Source: a bacterium (GTDB lineage Bacteria; Bacillota; Clostridia; Lachnospirales; Lachnospiraceae). Taken from it: a stretch of DNA of 64,000 nucleotides. The notes under the pieces are model-generated. The model was not told the origin of the DNA, did not search any database, and worked only from the letters and a program-made list of their open reading frames with translations. This document shows positions 8,295 through 16,406 of the stretch, in pieces; positions within the stretch are counted from its first letter, which is position 1, and the number at the start of each line of letters is the position of its first letter. The stretch is taken from NCBI GenBank assembly GCA_030524675.1, contig JAUNGE010000003.1:80353-144352 (forward strand), written 5' to 3'. Both the position numbers and the translations under genes were made by a program.

Positions 8295-9149
8295 TTACAG
8301 AGCGGTCTGCCAGCTCTTTTTGAACTGCCCAGGAGTGCAGCCGGTGATCTGGCGGAAGGAGCGGATAAAGTTGGAATAATCATTAAATCCCGCCATGTGG
8401 CAGCTTTCCGTCACTGTGTGTCCCTGTATCAGAAGTTCCTTTGCGAGAGCAATTCTCTTGACAAGAATGTACTGAAAGATGCTGCTCTCTGTCTCCGACT
8501 TGAACAGGCGGCTCAGATAGTATTTGTCCAGAGAGAGCGCTCTGGCGATGGAATCGAGGGACAGAGGTTCTGTGAGGTGATTGTCCACATAGTTCATGAT
8601 CGCCTGCGCGCGGTGCGGCATGGGGTTGGACTCGGGTGCCTGCGAACTGCGAAAATATGCCTGATTGATCAGAATCAGAATCTGAAACAGGAGTGACAAA
8701 GAAAGCACGTCCTGCCCATACTGAGGGTCTTTGGAAGACTGAGAGAGCGTGCGCGCCAGGGAGAGAACAGTCTCCTGCTCCTGCGGCGTTAGGGAGAGAA
8801 GGTTGGAAACACCGGGTTTGTGATGGAAACAGGAGAGAAGATTGGTCTGCAGGGTGCAGTACTGGCGTATATAGGAAGGATTGATATGGATGACGGCCCG
8901 CTCAAACGGTTGGTCCGAGAGGTTGGTCGCCTTGTGTATTTCCTGATTGTTGAATAAAATGACATTGCCGCTGGTCATGTGATAGCAGGACTGTTCCACA
9001 AAATAATGGATGTTTCCCTTCACTAGCATATAGATTTCATATACATTGTGCATATGAAAGTCTGAGTTTCCGGCTCTGGTATCTGTGCGAAATGTACAGC
9101 TGTAGGGCACGTTCAGGTGGTCGTATTGATAAGAATAGGCATTTTGCAT
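8295..9149 (-). CDS. AraC-family transcriptional regulator
   Basis: 284-residue regulator with an N-terminal cupin-like sensor (HMHNVYEIYMLVKG near residue 35) and two C-terminal AraC helix-turn-helices (LSLDSIARALSLDKYYLSRL, then CHMAGFNDYSNFIRSFRQITG). The ATG at 9149 (MQNAYSYQ) is chosen because GGAGAGA lies 7 bases upstream; an ATG five codons earlier is itself part of that ribosome binding site. It is divergent from the Gfo/Idh/MocA gene at 9295, and proteins of this kind usually activate the adjacent sugar genes, so it likely controls 9295-12553. The ligand is unknown. Confidence 0.88.
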   Translation of the reverse strand: MQNAYSYQYDHLNVPYSCTFRTDTRAGNSDFHMHNVYEIYMLVKGNIHYFVEQSCYHMTSGNVILFNNQEIHKATNLSDQPFERAVIHINPSYIRQYCTLQTNLLSCFHHKPGVSNLLSLTPQEQETVLSLARTLSQSSKDPQYGQDVLSLSLLFQILILINQAYFRSSQAPESNPMPHRAQAIMNYVDNHLTEPLSLDSIARALSLDKYYLSRLFKSETESSIFQYILVKRIALAKELLIQGHTVTESCHMAGFNDYSNFIRSFRQITGCTPGQFKKSWQTAL

Positions 9150-9201
9150 AAAAAATCTCTCCATTATAACAATATACGCATGTTTTTTATCAATTTGTGC
9201 A

Positions 9202-9230
9202 AAGACATTGCGTTAAAAATATTGTATAAT
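9202..9230 (+). promoter_or_regulatory. Probable promoter of the second dehydrogenase module
   Basis: TATAAT at 9225-9230 is perfect, but the best -35 at 17-base spacing is only AAGACA (9202-9207). A perfect -10 with a poor -35 fits a promoter that needs an activator, here possibly the divergent AraC protein. Confidence 0.5.
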
Positions 9231-9294
9231 AAAAAATAACTGAGTGCAAGAAGAATGTAACTGACAAGTTATTTTATGACAGGAGGAAAGTTCA

Positions 9295-10320
9295 ATGCTT
9301 AAAGTAGGAATTGTCGGATGCGGCGGAATTGCAGCGGTTCATGCAATCGCACTGGCGCAGATGGAAATGATTGAGCTGACAGCATTTGCGGATATAAAAA
9401 AAGAGCGTGCGGATTCTTTTGTGGAACAGTACGGAGCCGAGGGCGCAAAGAGTTATGGCTCGATAGAGGAGATGCTTGAGGAGAGCGGGATTGAGGCGCT
9501 TCATATCTGTACTCCGCATTATCTGCATGTGCCAATGGCGGCCGCAGCTCTGAAAAAAGGAATTCATGTATTTATGGAAAAACCGCCGGCTATCACCAGA
9601 GAGCAGGCCGAAGAGTTGAAGGCGGCTGTGGAGGCGAGTGATGCCAAGCTTGGAATCTGTTTCCAGAATCGTTACAATGCGACGACGAAAAAAGTGGACG
9701 AGCTGCTGCAGTCGCCTGAAGTTGGAAAGATTCGTGGTGCCAGAGCCTTTGTGACATGGCACCGCACAGAGCCATATTACACGGAGAGCGGTTGGAGAGG
9801 CGCACTGGCGACCGAGGGCGGCGGTGCTTTGATTAACCAGTCTGTACATACATTGGACTTGTTGGTCCGTTGGATGGGAACTCCGATTGAGACAGAAGCT
9901 TCCATGAGCAATCACCACTTAAAAGGTGTGATTGAGGTGGAGGACACACTGGAGGCATACATCCGCTTTGACACGGACGGAAGAGAGACGACTGCGTGTT
10001 TCTATGCGACGACCGCTCATGTGGACGATGCGCCGGTTATGATTGAGTTGGCGTGCGAACATGCGACAATCCGCCTGGAGGACACCAATGTCATCTGCAA
10101 ATACCAGGATGGCCGTGTAGACACCTATTCCTGCGTGAAGGCAAACATTCCAGGAAAGTCTTACTGGGGCGCTGGACATGCAGACTGTATCGCAGATTAT
10201 TATGACTGCCTGACATCCGGACGCGATTACCCGAATGCGCTGCCGCATGTGGAGAATACACTGCATGAGATGCTGGATATCTACGAGTCTGCGAGAGAGC
10301 ATAAAGTCGTGAAATTCTAA
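9295..10320 (+). CDS. Gfo/Idh/MocA-family oxidoreductase, substrate unknown
   Basis: 341-residue NAD(P)-dependent dehydrogenase. The N-terminal Rossmann fold has GIVGCGGIAAVHAIAL, the conserved Lys sits in MEKPPAITREQAEEL (about 95-110), and the substrate-domain motif is EGGGALINQSVHTLDLL with the likely catalytic His. AGGAGGAAAG precedes the ATG. Its motifs differ from those of IolG, so a different cyclitol or sugar substrate is likely. It is divergent from the AraC gene and followed by another family member and a TIM-barrel isomerase, which together suggest a short oxidise-isomerise route. No firm substrate can be read. Confidence 0.85.
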   Translation: MLKVGIVGCGGIAAVHAIALAQMEMIELTAFADIKKERADSFVEQYGAEGAKSYGSIEEMLEESGIEALHICTPHYLHVPMAAAALKKGIHVFMEKPPAITREQAEELKAAVEASDAKLGICFQNRYNATTKKVDELLQSPEVGKIRGARAFVTWHRTEPYYTESGWRGALATEGGGALINQSVHTLDLLVRWMGTPIETEASMSNHHLKGVIEVEDTLEAYIRFDTDGRETTACFYATTAHVDDAPVMIELACEHATIRLEDTNVICKYQDGRVDTYSCVKANIPGKSYWGAGHADCIADYYDCLTSGRDYPNALPHVENTLHEMLDIYESAREHKVVKF

Positions 10321-10390
10321 AAGATGTTTATCATGCCAGCCAGACGGTCAGAAATCTGATGCAGGATTGCGGGAGCACATAGTGCGGAGC

Positions 10391-10435
10391 AATCCGGTAT
10401 CAAAGGGGTCAAAATACCTTTTGACCCCAACATCA
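10391..10435. repeat. GGGGTCAAA intergenic hairpin element, copy 1
   Basis: Perfect hairpin GGGGTCAAAA (10405-10414), loop TACC, TTTTGACCCC (10419-10428), preceded by ATCCGGTATCAAA and followed by AACATCATAAAA. Related sequences recur at about 6032, 14717, 14843, 16341, 38951 and 61745, all between genes. It could slow or stop transcription between the two dehydrogenase genes, but it has no T-run. Confidence 0.75.
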
Positions 10436-10497
10436 TAAAAATGCATAACAGGATGTAACGATAAAAATTCATATATGAATGACAGGAGGAAAAAGAA

Positions 10498-11667
10498 ATG
10501 GACAAAATCAAATTGGGCATTATCGGTATCGGTAATCAGGGAACGATGTATTCCAGAAAGCTGGTAGACGGAGCCGTTCCGGAGATTGAGCTGGTTGCAG
10601 TAGCCGACAGAAGAGAGTCAAGAAGAGACTGGTGCAAGGAAAATCTGCCGGAGAGCGTTAAGATTTTTGTAGAAGGAAAAGATTTGATTGACAGCGGCAT
10701 ATGTGATGCAGTTGCAGTGGTAGTACCGCATTATCAGCATCCGGAGCTGGTTATGTATGCGTTGGCACATGACCTGCATGTTATCTGTGACAAGCCAGCG
10801 GGCGTGTACACAAAGCAGGTTCGTGAGATGAACGAAGCGGCTGCAAAGAGCGACAAAGTATTTGCGATGATGTTCAACCAGAGAACAAACTGTGTATACC
10901 GCAAGATGCACGAGCTGGTAGCAGGCGGCGAGTTAGGTCCGGTGAGACGTGTCAACTGGATTATCACAGACTGGTACCGCACACAGTCCTACTATGATTC
11001 TGGAAGCTGGAGAGCAACCTGGGAAGGTGAAGGCGGCGGTGTTCTTCTGAACCAGTGTCCGCACAACCTGGACCTGATTCAGTGGATCTGCGGTATGCCG
11101 AGCCGTGTGCAGGCATTCTGCCACGAGGGAAAATGGCACAACATCGAAGTTGAGGATGATGTGACTGCATATCTGGAGTACCCGAACGGAGCAACAGGCG
11201 TATTTATCACAACTACGGGCGATGCGCCAGGAACCAACCGCTTTGAAGTGACTATGGACGGCGGAAAACTGGTATGTGAGGACGAAAAGCTGACTCTGTA
11301 CAAGTTAAAACAGGGTCTGACCGAGCACTGTGCAACTTGTCCTGGCGGATTCACAAAACCAGAATACGATGTGATTGAGGTAGAGACAGACGGCCAGAAT
11401 GAGCAGCATATGGGCGTATTAAAGGCATTTGCAGGCCGTATTCTGCATGGCACTCCGCTGGTGGCAGAAGGATATGAGGGTATCAATGGCCTGATGCTTT
11501 CCAATGCTATGCACTTATCCAGCTGGCTGGGACATCCTGTTGAGACTCCAGTGGATGAGGAACTGTTCCTGGCAGAGTTAAATAAGCGCCGCGCGACCTC
11601 CAAGCACAAAGAGGCTGTGGAAGTGACATTTGATACAGAGGGAACCTACGGAAGCAAGACAAAATAA
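10498..11667 (+). CDS. Gfo/Idh/MocA-family oxidoreductase, long form
   Basis: 389-residue member of the same dehydrogenase superfamily. GIIGIGNQGTMYSRKL gives the Rossmann fold, CDKPAGVYTKQV the conserved Lys region, and EGGGVLLNQCPHNLDLIQWI the catalytic region. A C-terminal extension with a CATCPGGF segment makes it about 50 residues longer than IolG; such long forms often act on amino-sugar or glycoside-type substrates, but this cannot be decided here. AGGAGGAAAAAG precedes the ATG. It lies 177 bases after the first dehydrogenase, the gap being occupied by a repeat hairpin, and 28 bases before the isomerase gene, so at least the last two are co-transcribed. Confidence 0.85.
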   Translation: MDKIKLGIIGIGNQGTMYSRKLVDGAVPEIELVAVADRRESRRDWCKENLPESVKIFVEGKDLIDSGICDAVAVVVPHYQHPELVMYALAHDLHVICDKPAGVYTKQVREMNEAAAKSDKVFAMMFNQRTNCVYRKMHELVAGGELGPVRRVNWIITDWYRTQSYYDSGSWRATWEGEGGGVLLNQCPHNLDLIQWICGMPSRVQAFCHEGKWHNIEVEDDVTAYLEYPNGATGVFITTTGDAPGTNRFEVTMDGGKLVCEDEKLTLYKLKQGLTEHCATCPGGFTKPEYDVIEVETDGQNEQHMGVLKAFAGRILHGTPLVAEGYEGINGLMLSNAMHLSSWLGHPVETPVDEELFLAELNKRRATSKHKEAVEVTFDTEGTYGSKTK

Positions 11668-11695
11668 AGCGTGGGAAAGCTGGAAAAGGAAAGGA

Positions 11696-12553
11696 ATGTT
11701 TGGCATGTGGAATGAGATTGTATTGTCCGGCTTTGCGGATGAGATTGACCCAAATCTGGATAAACAGATAGAAGTGATTAAGAAGCTGGGCATGAACCAT
11801 ATCGAGATGAGAGGCGTAAATGGAAAGGGCCTGGTAGAGTATTCTCTGGATGAAGTAAAAGAGATTAAGAAGAAACTGGATGCAGAGGGAATTAAGCTCT
11901 CCAGTATCGGCTCTCCAATCGGAAAAATCAAAATTACAGACGATTTTGAGCCGCATTTTGAGCTGTACCGTCATACGGTTGAGATTGCAAAGATTATGGA
12001 AGTGCCGTACATCCGTATGTTCAGTTTCTTTATTCCGGAGGGAGAAGAACCAGCAAAGTATAAAGACGAAGTGTTTGCGCGCTTGGCACGCTTTGTGGAA
12101 TATGCAAAAGAGCATGGTGTGATTCTGCTGCACGAGAACGAGAAAGACATCTATGGCGACATTGCGCCGCGCTGCAAGGAAATTATGGAAGCGTTTTATG
12201 GCGACCACATGAAGGCAGTCTTCGATTTCGCAAACTTTGTACAGTGCGGACAGGACACTCTGGAAGCCTATGAGATGATGAAGCCATATATCGAGTATGT
12301 GCACATCAAAGATGCGAAGGCAGAGGATGCGAGCGTTGTTCCGGCGGGACACGGAGACGGCAATGTGGAGAAGATTTTGGGTATGTTAAAGGCAGCCGGT
12401 TATCAGGGATTTTTGTCTCTGGAGCCGCATCTGGCTGATTTTGCCGGATTCTCTGCGCTGGAGAACAACGGTGCGAAGATGAAGAAGATGGCAGGAGATG
12501 AGTCCTTCACTCTGGCACATGATTCTCTGGTGGAGATTTTGAACAGACTGTAA
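11696..12553 (+). CDS. Sugar phosphate isomerase/epimerase-like TIM barrel
   Basis: 285-residue xylose-isomerase-like (AP endonuclease 2 superfamily) barrel. Metal-site elements can be followed: HIEMRGVNGK, VILLHENEKDIYGD, AVFDFANFVQCG, YVHIKDAK and LSLEPHL. The start at 11696 (MFGMWNE) is preceded by GGAAAAGGA; the ATG at 11705 (MWNEIV) has an AAAGGA nine bases upstream and is equally possible. The gene follows the long Gfo/Idh/MocA dehydrogenase by 28 bases, and the pairing dehydrogenase plus TIM-barrel isomerase parallels IolG plus IolE in the neighbouring cluster. The specific substrate is unknown. Confidence 0.82.
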   Translation: MFGMWNEIVLSGFADEIDPNLDKQIEVIKKLGMNHIEMRGVNGKGLVEYSLDEVKEIKKKLDAEGIKLSSIGSPIGKIKITDDFEPHFELYRHTVEIAKIMEVPYIRMFSFFIPEGEEPAKYKDEVFARLARFVEYAKEHGVILLHENEKDIYGDIAPRCKEIMEAFYGDHMKAVFDFANFVQCGQDTLEAYEMMKPYIEYVHIKDAKAEDASVVPAGHGDGNVEKILGMLKAAGYQGFLSLEPHLADFAGFSALENNGAKMKKMAGDESFTLAHDSLVEILNRL

Positions 12554-12699
12554 AGGCAGTGGAAAAAACTCGCTGTCAGCTTTAATAAAATAAGCGAGGA
12601 TGGAAACAACCAGATGTAGATTCCAGACAACAGAAGACAGCAGAAAACAGTAGAAAAATAGTATTCAGAAAATACCTGGATACAGGATGAAACAAAGAA

Positions 12700-12736
12700 A
12701 GGCAGAGGGCCGATAGAGATTACCGGTTCTCTGCCT
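12700..12736. terminator. Bidirectional terminator overlapping the kinase stop codon
   Basis: Arms AGGCAGAGGGCCG (12700-12712) and CCGGTTCTCTGCCT (12723-12736) pair with a small internal mismatch. T-rich sequence follows on both strands (TCTCTGTTTTT rightwards, TTCTTTGTTT leftwards). The right arm lies inside the 3' end of the convergent kinase gene. Confidence 0.75.
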
Positions 12737-13967
12737 TCTCTGTTTTTGGTTTGTTCCATGTGACAGAAAATGTGGTTTTTTTCTGCTCGCCGCTCTCGGC
12801 GCAGATGGTGCCTTTGTGTGTCTCGGCGATGGTTTTTGCGATGGCGAGTCCGAGTCCGAAGCTGCCGTTTGCATTTCTGGCTTTGTCGGAGCGATAAAAG
12901 CGCTCAAACAAGTGCGGAAGGTCTTCCGGCGGGATGGGAGGGCCGTCGTTGGAAACGCTGAGGCGAATCGTGTCATTTTCCTGTTTCAGAGAAAAGAGAA
13001 TCTCTCCGCCGCTTTTTCCATATTTGCATCCGTTATCGAGCAGGATGGAGAAAAGCTGGCGAATCTGCGCTTCGTCCCCCATGAAGGATAGATTTGGCTC
13101 GATATCTTCCGTCAGCGTGATTTTTCTCTCGTAGGCGACAGGTTCAAAGGCGAGCGCGCAGCTCCACGCCGCATCGCTAAGGGAAAATGTCTGGAATACT
13201 GGCTTTAATTCCTCGGAATCGGCGCGCGCCAGAAACAGAAGCTGCTGCACCAGCTCCTTCATGTGTCCGGCTTCCTCGCGGGTGTTGGAAAGCCACTGCT
13301 GCTGGCTGCGGATGGTGGCGTCCGGTGAGGATTCAAGAATGTCGAGATTGGCCAAAATCACGGTGAGGGGGGTTTTCAGCTCGTGCGATGCGTCTGCAAT
13401 GAACTGTTTCTGCTGCATCCAGCTCTTCTCGACAGGTTTTATGGAGAGATTGGCGAGAAACAGGCTGATACAGAAAAAAGCGGCGAAACTCAGGGAGAAG
13501 CCCAGAACATATTGCAGCAGAGAATAGCGGAAGGTGGCTGTCGGGTAGCTGGTATCGACGAAGGCTAGCTGTATCTTACCGCCTCGCTGTCGGATGCGGT
13601 AATGCAGATGCAGCTCAGGAACTTTTCCTTCCTCTTTTTCCTGAGCCATGACAGTCTCAATGAGGGAGGAGAGGTCCTCGTCTGCCAGATTCAAATTCTG
13701 TGTGCGAACGGATGCAATCTGATTGTTCTCGTCGAGAAAGACTGTGAATGCGGAGGAAAACGGAGACGTCTCCATCTGCCTGCGCTCAGACAGCTTGGGG
13801 CGGGAATCCTCTGCAGGGATGTTGAAGGCATGTTCCAAGTCAAAATGGATGGCCATGTTCATTTTTTTGTAACTGCTGATAGCGAGAGCAGAAAACACGA
13901 CAAACAGTACAATGCTCACAAACAGCATGTAGATGAAGATAAAATGGCGCTTTAACTTTTGAATCAT
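12720..13967 (-). CDS. Sensor histidine kinase
   Basis: 415-residue membrane kinase. Two transmembrane segments (about 9-31 and 150-172) flank an extracytoplasmic loop of about 115 residues. The dimerisation box SHELKTP carries the phospho-accepting His near residue 196. The ATPase domain shows LLDNGCKYG (N box) and GSFGLGLAIAKTIAE (G box), and an LFERFYRSDKAR F box lies between them. The start ATG overlaps the response regulator stop by 4 bases (ATGA), so the two proteins are translationally coupled. The signal is unknown; the loop shows no recognised sensor domain. Confidence 0.92.
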   Translation of the reverse strand: MIQKLKRHFIFIYMLFVSIVLFVVFSALAISSYKKMNMAIHFDLEHAFNIPAEDSRPKLSERRQMETSPFSSAFTVFLDENNQIASVRTQNLNLADEDLSSLIETVMAQEKEEGKVPELHLHYRIRQRGGKIQLAFVDTSYPTATFRYSLLQYVLGFSLSFAAFFCISLFLANLSIKPVEKSWMQQKQFIADASHELKTPLTVILANLDILESSPDATIRSQQQWLSNTREEAGHMKELVQQLLFLARADSEELKPVFQTFSLSDAAWSCALAFEPVAYERKITLTEDIEPNLSFMGDEAQIRQLFSILLDNGCKYGKSGGEILFSLKQENDTIRLSVSNDGPPIPPEDLPHLFERFYRSDKARNANGSFGLGLAIAKTIAETHKGTICAESGEQKKTTFSVTWNKPKTEKAENR

Positions 13968-14638
13968 TGCGGCACCTCCAAGCGGTAGCCGACTTTGCGG
14001 ACAGAGACCAGCGTGGTTTTGGAGCCGAGAAAAGCGAGTTTTTTGCGCAGAAATGAGATATATGCTTCCACATTGTTGTCCTCTGCATCCGAATCGGCGC
14101 CCCAGATTCTGGTAATCAGCATTTCCTTGGAGAGGAGCGTCCTGCCGGATGACATGAGAAGCTTCATCATCTCATATTCCTTGTAGGCTAGATGAATGCT
14201 TTTTTCACCGCAGGACAGGTCGTTGGAGTTGAGATGGAGTGTGAGGTCTCCCAGCCGCAGTTCCTCGGTGGTGTACTCGCCATGACGGCGGGAGAGTGCG
14301 CGGATGCGGGCCAAGAGTTCTCCAGGTACGAAGGGCTTTGTCATATAGTCGTCAGCACCGTAGTCCAGCCCGTGGATTTTGTCGGAGACATCGTCCTTTG
14401 CCGTCAGCATAATGACAGGCGTCATCACATGATTGCGGCGCAGGCCTTTTGCGACCTCGAATCCATTGGTTCCAGGCAGCATGACGTCTAAAAGAATCAG
14501 GTCATACTGCCCGCTCAGGGCCATGGAATATCCCTCGTCCCCGCGGTAGGAGACATCCGCCTCATAGCGGGCTTCTTTTAAAATCTGTACCAGCGCATCT
14601 GCAAGGCGCTGTTCATCCTCTATCACTAAAATTCGCAT
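13964..14638 (-). CDS. OmpR/PhoB-family response regulator
   Basis: 224 residues. The receiver domain has acidic pocket residues ED at 8-9, phospho-acceptor Asp51 in LILLDVMLPG, Thr in MLTAKDD, and Lys in DYMTKPF. The C-terminal winged-helix DNA-binding domain includes LLSKEMLITRIWG and VGYRLE. It is first in a two-gene operon with the histidine kinase, with a 4-base overlap. It likely regulates its own operon and envelope or transport genes, but no target can be read from the window. Confidence 0.93.
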   Translation of the reverse strand: MRILVIEDEQRLADALVQILKEARYEADVSYRGDEGYSMALSGQYDLILLDVMLPGTNGFEVAKGLRRNHVMTPVIMLTAKDDVSDKIHGLDYGADDYMTKPFVPGELLARIRALSRRHGEYTTEELRLGDLTLHLNSNDLSCGEKSIHLAYKEYEMMKLLMSSGRTLLSKEMLITRIWGADSDAEDNNVEAYISFLRKKLAFLGSKTTLVSVRKVGYRLEVPQ

Positions 14639-15009
14639 GGTAACCTCCTTATATAGACGGACATGCCCGCCAGTGCAGCGGAGTGCGCAGTCCTAATTGA
14701 GCTTGTTTCGGCTAAAGGGTCCAAATAAAAAATTTGGCTCCTGATATCACGAATTGCTCCGTGCTGCGCACTCACGCAATTCTAAAACACCTCAAATCCG
14801 CTCATTTTTCTACGAAAAATGGCTACTTTTCGGTGTTTTGGCGGGTCAACTGGACAAAAATCCTCCTGCAAGCAAGCTTGCATCGGATTTTGTGTCTATT
14901 TGACCCTGATATCATCATAACATACCGAATGTAAAAAGTATAACACCCTTTGCTGAAATTAGGCTGAAAGAAATGGAACAAAAGAGAAAAAGAATGGAAA
15001 ATGTAAATC
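14639..15009. other. Gene-free spacer with two GGGTC hairpin repeats, between the two-component operon and the cobalamin operon
   Basis: No convincing gene is present. It holds one repeat hairpin GGGTCCAAAT/ATTTGGCTCC (14717-14741) followed by TGATATCA, a GAATTG...CAATTC inverted repeat (about 14750-14780), a small ATTTTTC/GAAAAAT hairpin, and a long imperfect stem GGGTCAA...GGACAAAAATCC against GGATTTTGTGTC...TTGACCC (14843-14906) followed by TGATATCATCATAA. All resemble a dispersed intergenic repeat family. The right part leads into the cobU promoter. Confidence 0.7.
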
Positions 15010-15038
15010 TTGACGCAGACCAAGATACAAGATACAAT
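15010..15038 (+). promoter_or_regulatory. Promoter of the cobalamin operon
   Basis: TTGACG (15010-15015), 17 bases, TACAAT (15033-15038). Transcription would start near 15045, leaving a leader of about 100 bases before cobU. The leader contains only a small CCTTAC/GTAAGG hairpin (15073-15089) and no recognisable B12-box, so a full cobalamin riboswitch is not seen here. Confidence 0.65.
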
Positions 15039-15141
15039 AGTCAGATGATAAAAAGCAACAAGACGGGGAATTCCTTACTGGCCGTAAGGGATAGGAACCC
15101 TACATATATGACAGCAGAAAGAGGGAAGAAGAGGAGTCAGG

Positions 15142-15573
15142 ATGGAACTGATTATTGGAGGATGTTTTCAGGGGAAATCTGCTTTTGCAAGAACACGGTA
15201 TCAGGAATTGACAAAAACGGTATGTTCGCAGGAAAAATGGTTTTCGATGGCGGCAGATGGGAGAGAAGATGCGTGGGAAGCGGCGTGGACTGCTCCGGCT
15301 GTGGAACATGTGCAGCAGTATATCAGAAGAATCAGCCTAGATGAGGGCACAATGGAGGAAAAAAAGCAGCGGATTTCTCAGTGGATGGAGACGATGAGGG
15401 AAAAAAATCCCCAAGCCATTCTAGTCATGGATGAGGTGGGCTGTGGCGTGGTGCCCATGGAGAAGGTGGAGAGAGACTATCGGGATTTGGCAGGATATGC
15501 AGGACAATGTGCGGCCAAAGAGGCAGAGCGCGTGTACCGTGTGTTCTGCGGAATAGGGAGGCGAATCAAATGA
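15142..15573 (+). CDS. cobU: Shortened CobU-like adenosylcobinamide kinase family protein
   Basis: 143 residues, against about 180 for normal CobU. The N-terminus has a P-loop (IIGGCFQGKSAFA) and the C-terminal segment is clearly CobU-like: VMDEVGCGVVP, then RDYRDLAGYAGQCAAKEAERVY. The region in between does not show the usual HRxxRPxxW segment, which supplies the guanylylated His, nor the DCLTLW stretch. A kinase-only or degenerate function is therefore possible. The ATG at 15142 follows AGGAGTCAGG. The stop overlaps the cobS start (ATGA). It is the first gene of the cobalamin operon. Confidence 0.75.
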   Translation: MELIIGGCFQGKSAFARTRYQELTKTVCSQEKWFSMAADGREDAWEAAWTAPAVEHVQQYIRRISLDEGTMEEKKQRISQWMETMREKNPQAILVMDEVGCGVVPMEKVERDYRDLAGYAGQCAAKEAERVYRVFCGIGRRIK

Positions 15574-16334
15574 GAGGATTGTTGGGAGCGTTTGCCATTG
15601 CATTTTCGATGTATTCCAGAATCCCTGTGCCCCGCGTGGACTGGACAAAGGAGAGGATGCGCTATGCGCTGTGCTTTTTTCCGATGATCGGAGTGGTTAT
15701 GGGAGCGGCGCTGTATGGCGGAATGTGTCTGGCAGAGCGCTTTTTCCCGCAGGGGCAGTATCCTGTGCTCTATGCGGGCATTGGCACAGCTTTTCCGCTT
15801 CTGGTGACGGGCGGGATTCATATGGACGGATTTTTGGATGTCACAGACGCCAGGTCTTCCTACGGAGAGAAAGAGAAAAAACTGCAGATTTTAAAAGACC
15901 CGCACACAGGTGCATTCGCCATCATCGGATGCGGCGTCTATCTGCTGTTGTACGCTGCCTTTTTCTCTGTGCTCGACCGAAAAAAACTGGCATGTTTTGC
16001 CGCTTCTTTTGTGATGGAGCGCGCTCTGAGCGGACTGTCCGTGGTGTGTTTTCCAAAGGCGAAGAATACAGGGCTGGCAGCGACATTTTCTGGCCAGGCA
16101 CAAAAAATAGCGGTGGCAGTCTGCATGGTGCTCTGGTTTTTGTGCGGCAGTGCATTTTTGTGCTGGCAGTCCGGTGTGGGAAAAGCTGCTGTCTGCATCA
16201 TAGCTGCACTTGTGGTATACGGGTATTATGGATGGATGGCAAGGAGAGAGTTTGGCGGAATCACAGGAGATTTGGCCGGCTGGTTTTTGCAGGTGTGTGA
16301 GCTGGTTTTCCTGGCCGCTGCCGCATTCCTATAA
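15570..16334 (+). CDS. cobS: Adenosylcobinamide-GDP ribazoletransferase (CobS)
   Basis: 254-residue integral membrane enzyme joining activated cobinamide and alpha-ribazole in the last steps of the nucleotide loop. The family signature GGIHMDGFLDVTDA (about 87-100) and KDPHTGAFAIIG are clear, with hydrophobic segments throughout. The ATG at 15570 overlaps the cobU stop by four bases; an open frame reaching further upstream lies inside cobU and is not used. Followed by cbiB after 72 bases, a gap containing an imperfect copy of the GGGGTCAAA repeat. Confidence 0.92.
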   Translation: MRGLLGAFAIAFSMYSRIPVPRVDWTKERMRYALCFFPMIGVVMGAALYGGMCLAERFFPQGQYPVLYAGIGTAFPLLVTGGIHMDGFLDVTDARSSYGEKEKKLQILKDPHTGAFAIIGCGVYLLLYAAFFSVLDRKKLACFAASFVMERALSGLSVVCFPKAKNTGLAATFSGQAQKIAVAVCMVLWFLCGSAFLCWQSGVGKAAVCIIAALVVYGYYGWMARREFGGITGDLAGWFLQVCELVFLAAAAFL

Positions 16335-16340
16335 AACACA

Positions 16341-16388
16341 TCCGGTATCAAAAGGGAAAGAAGAGATTTGGCCCCAAACTCATAGCAT
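16341..16388. repeat. GGGGTCAAA intergenic element, degenerate copy
   Basis: TCCGGTATCAAAAGGG at 16341-16356 matches the left flank of the copy at 10391, and TTTGGCCCCAAACTCATA (about 16368) resembles its right end TTTGACCCCAACATCATA. It lies in the cobS-cbiB gap. Confidence 0.5.
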
Positions 16389-16406
16389 CAGGGAGGAGAG
16401 AAAGAC

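Noticed and set aside
14639-15141. Cobalamin riboswitch upstream of cobU
   Set aside because: No B12-box or recognisable core was found, and the likely promoter leaves too short a leader.
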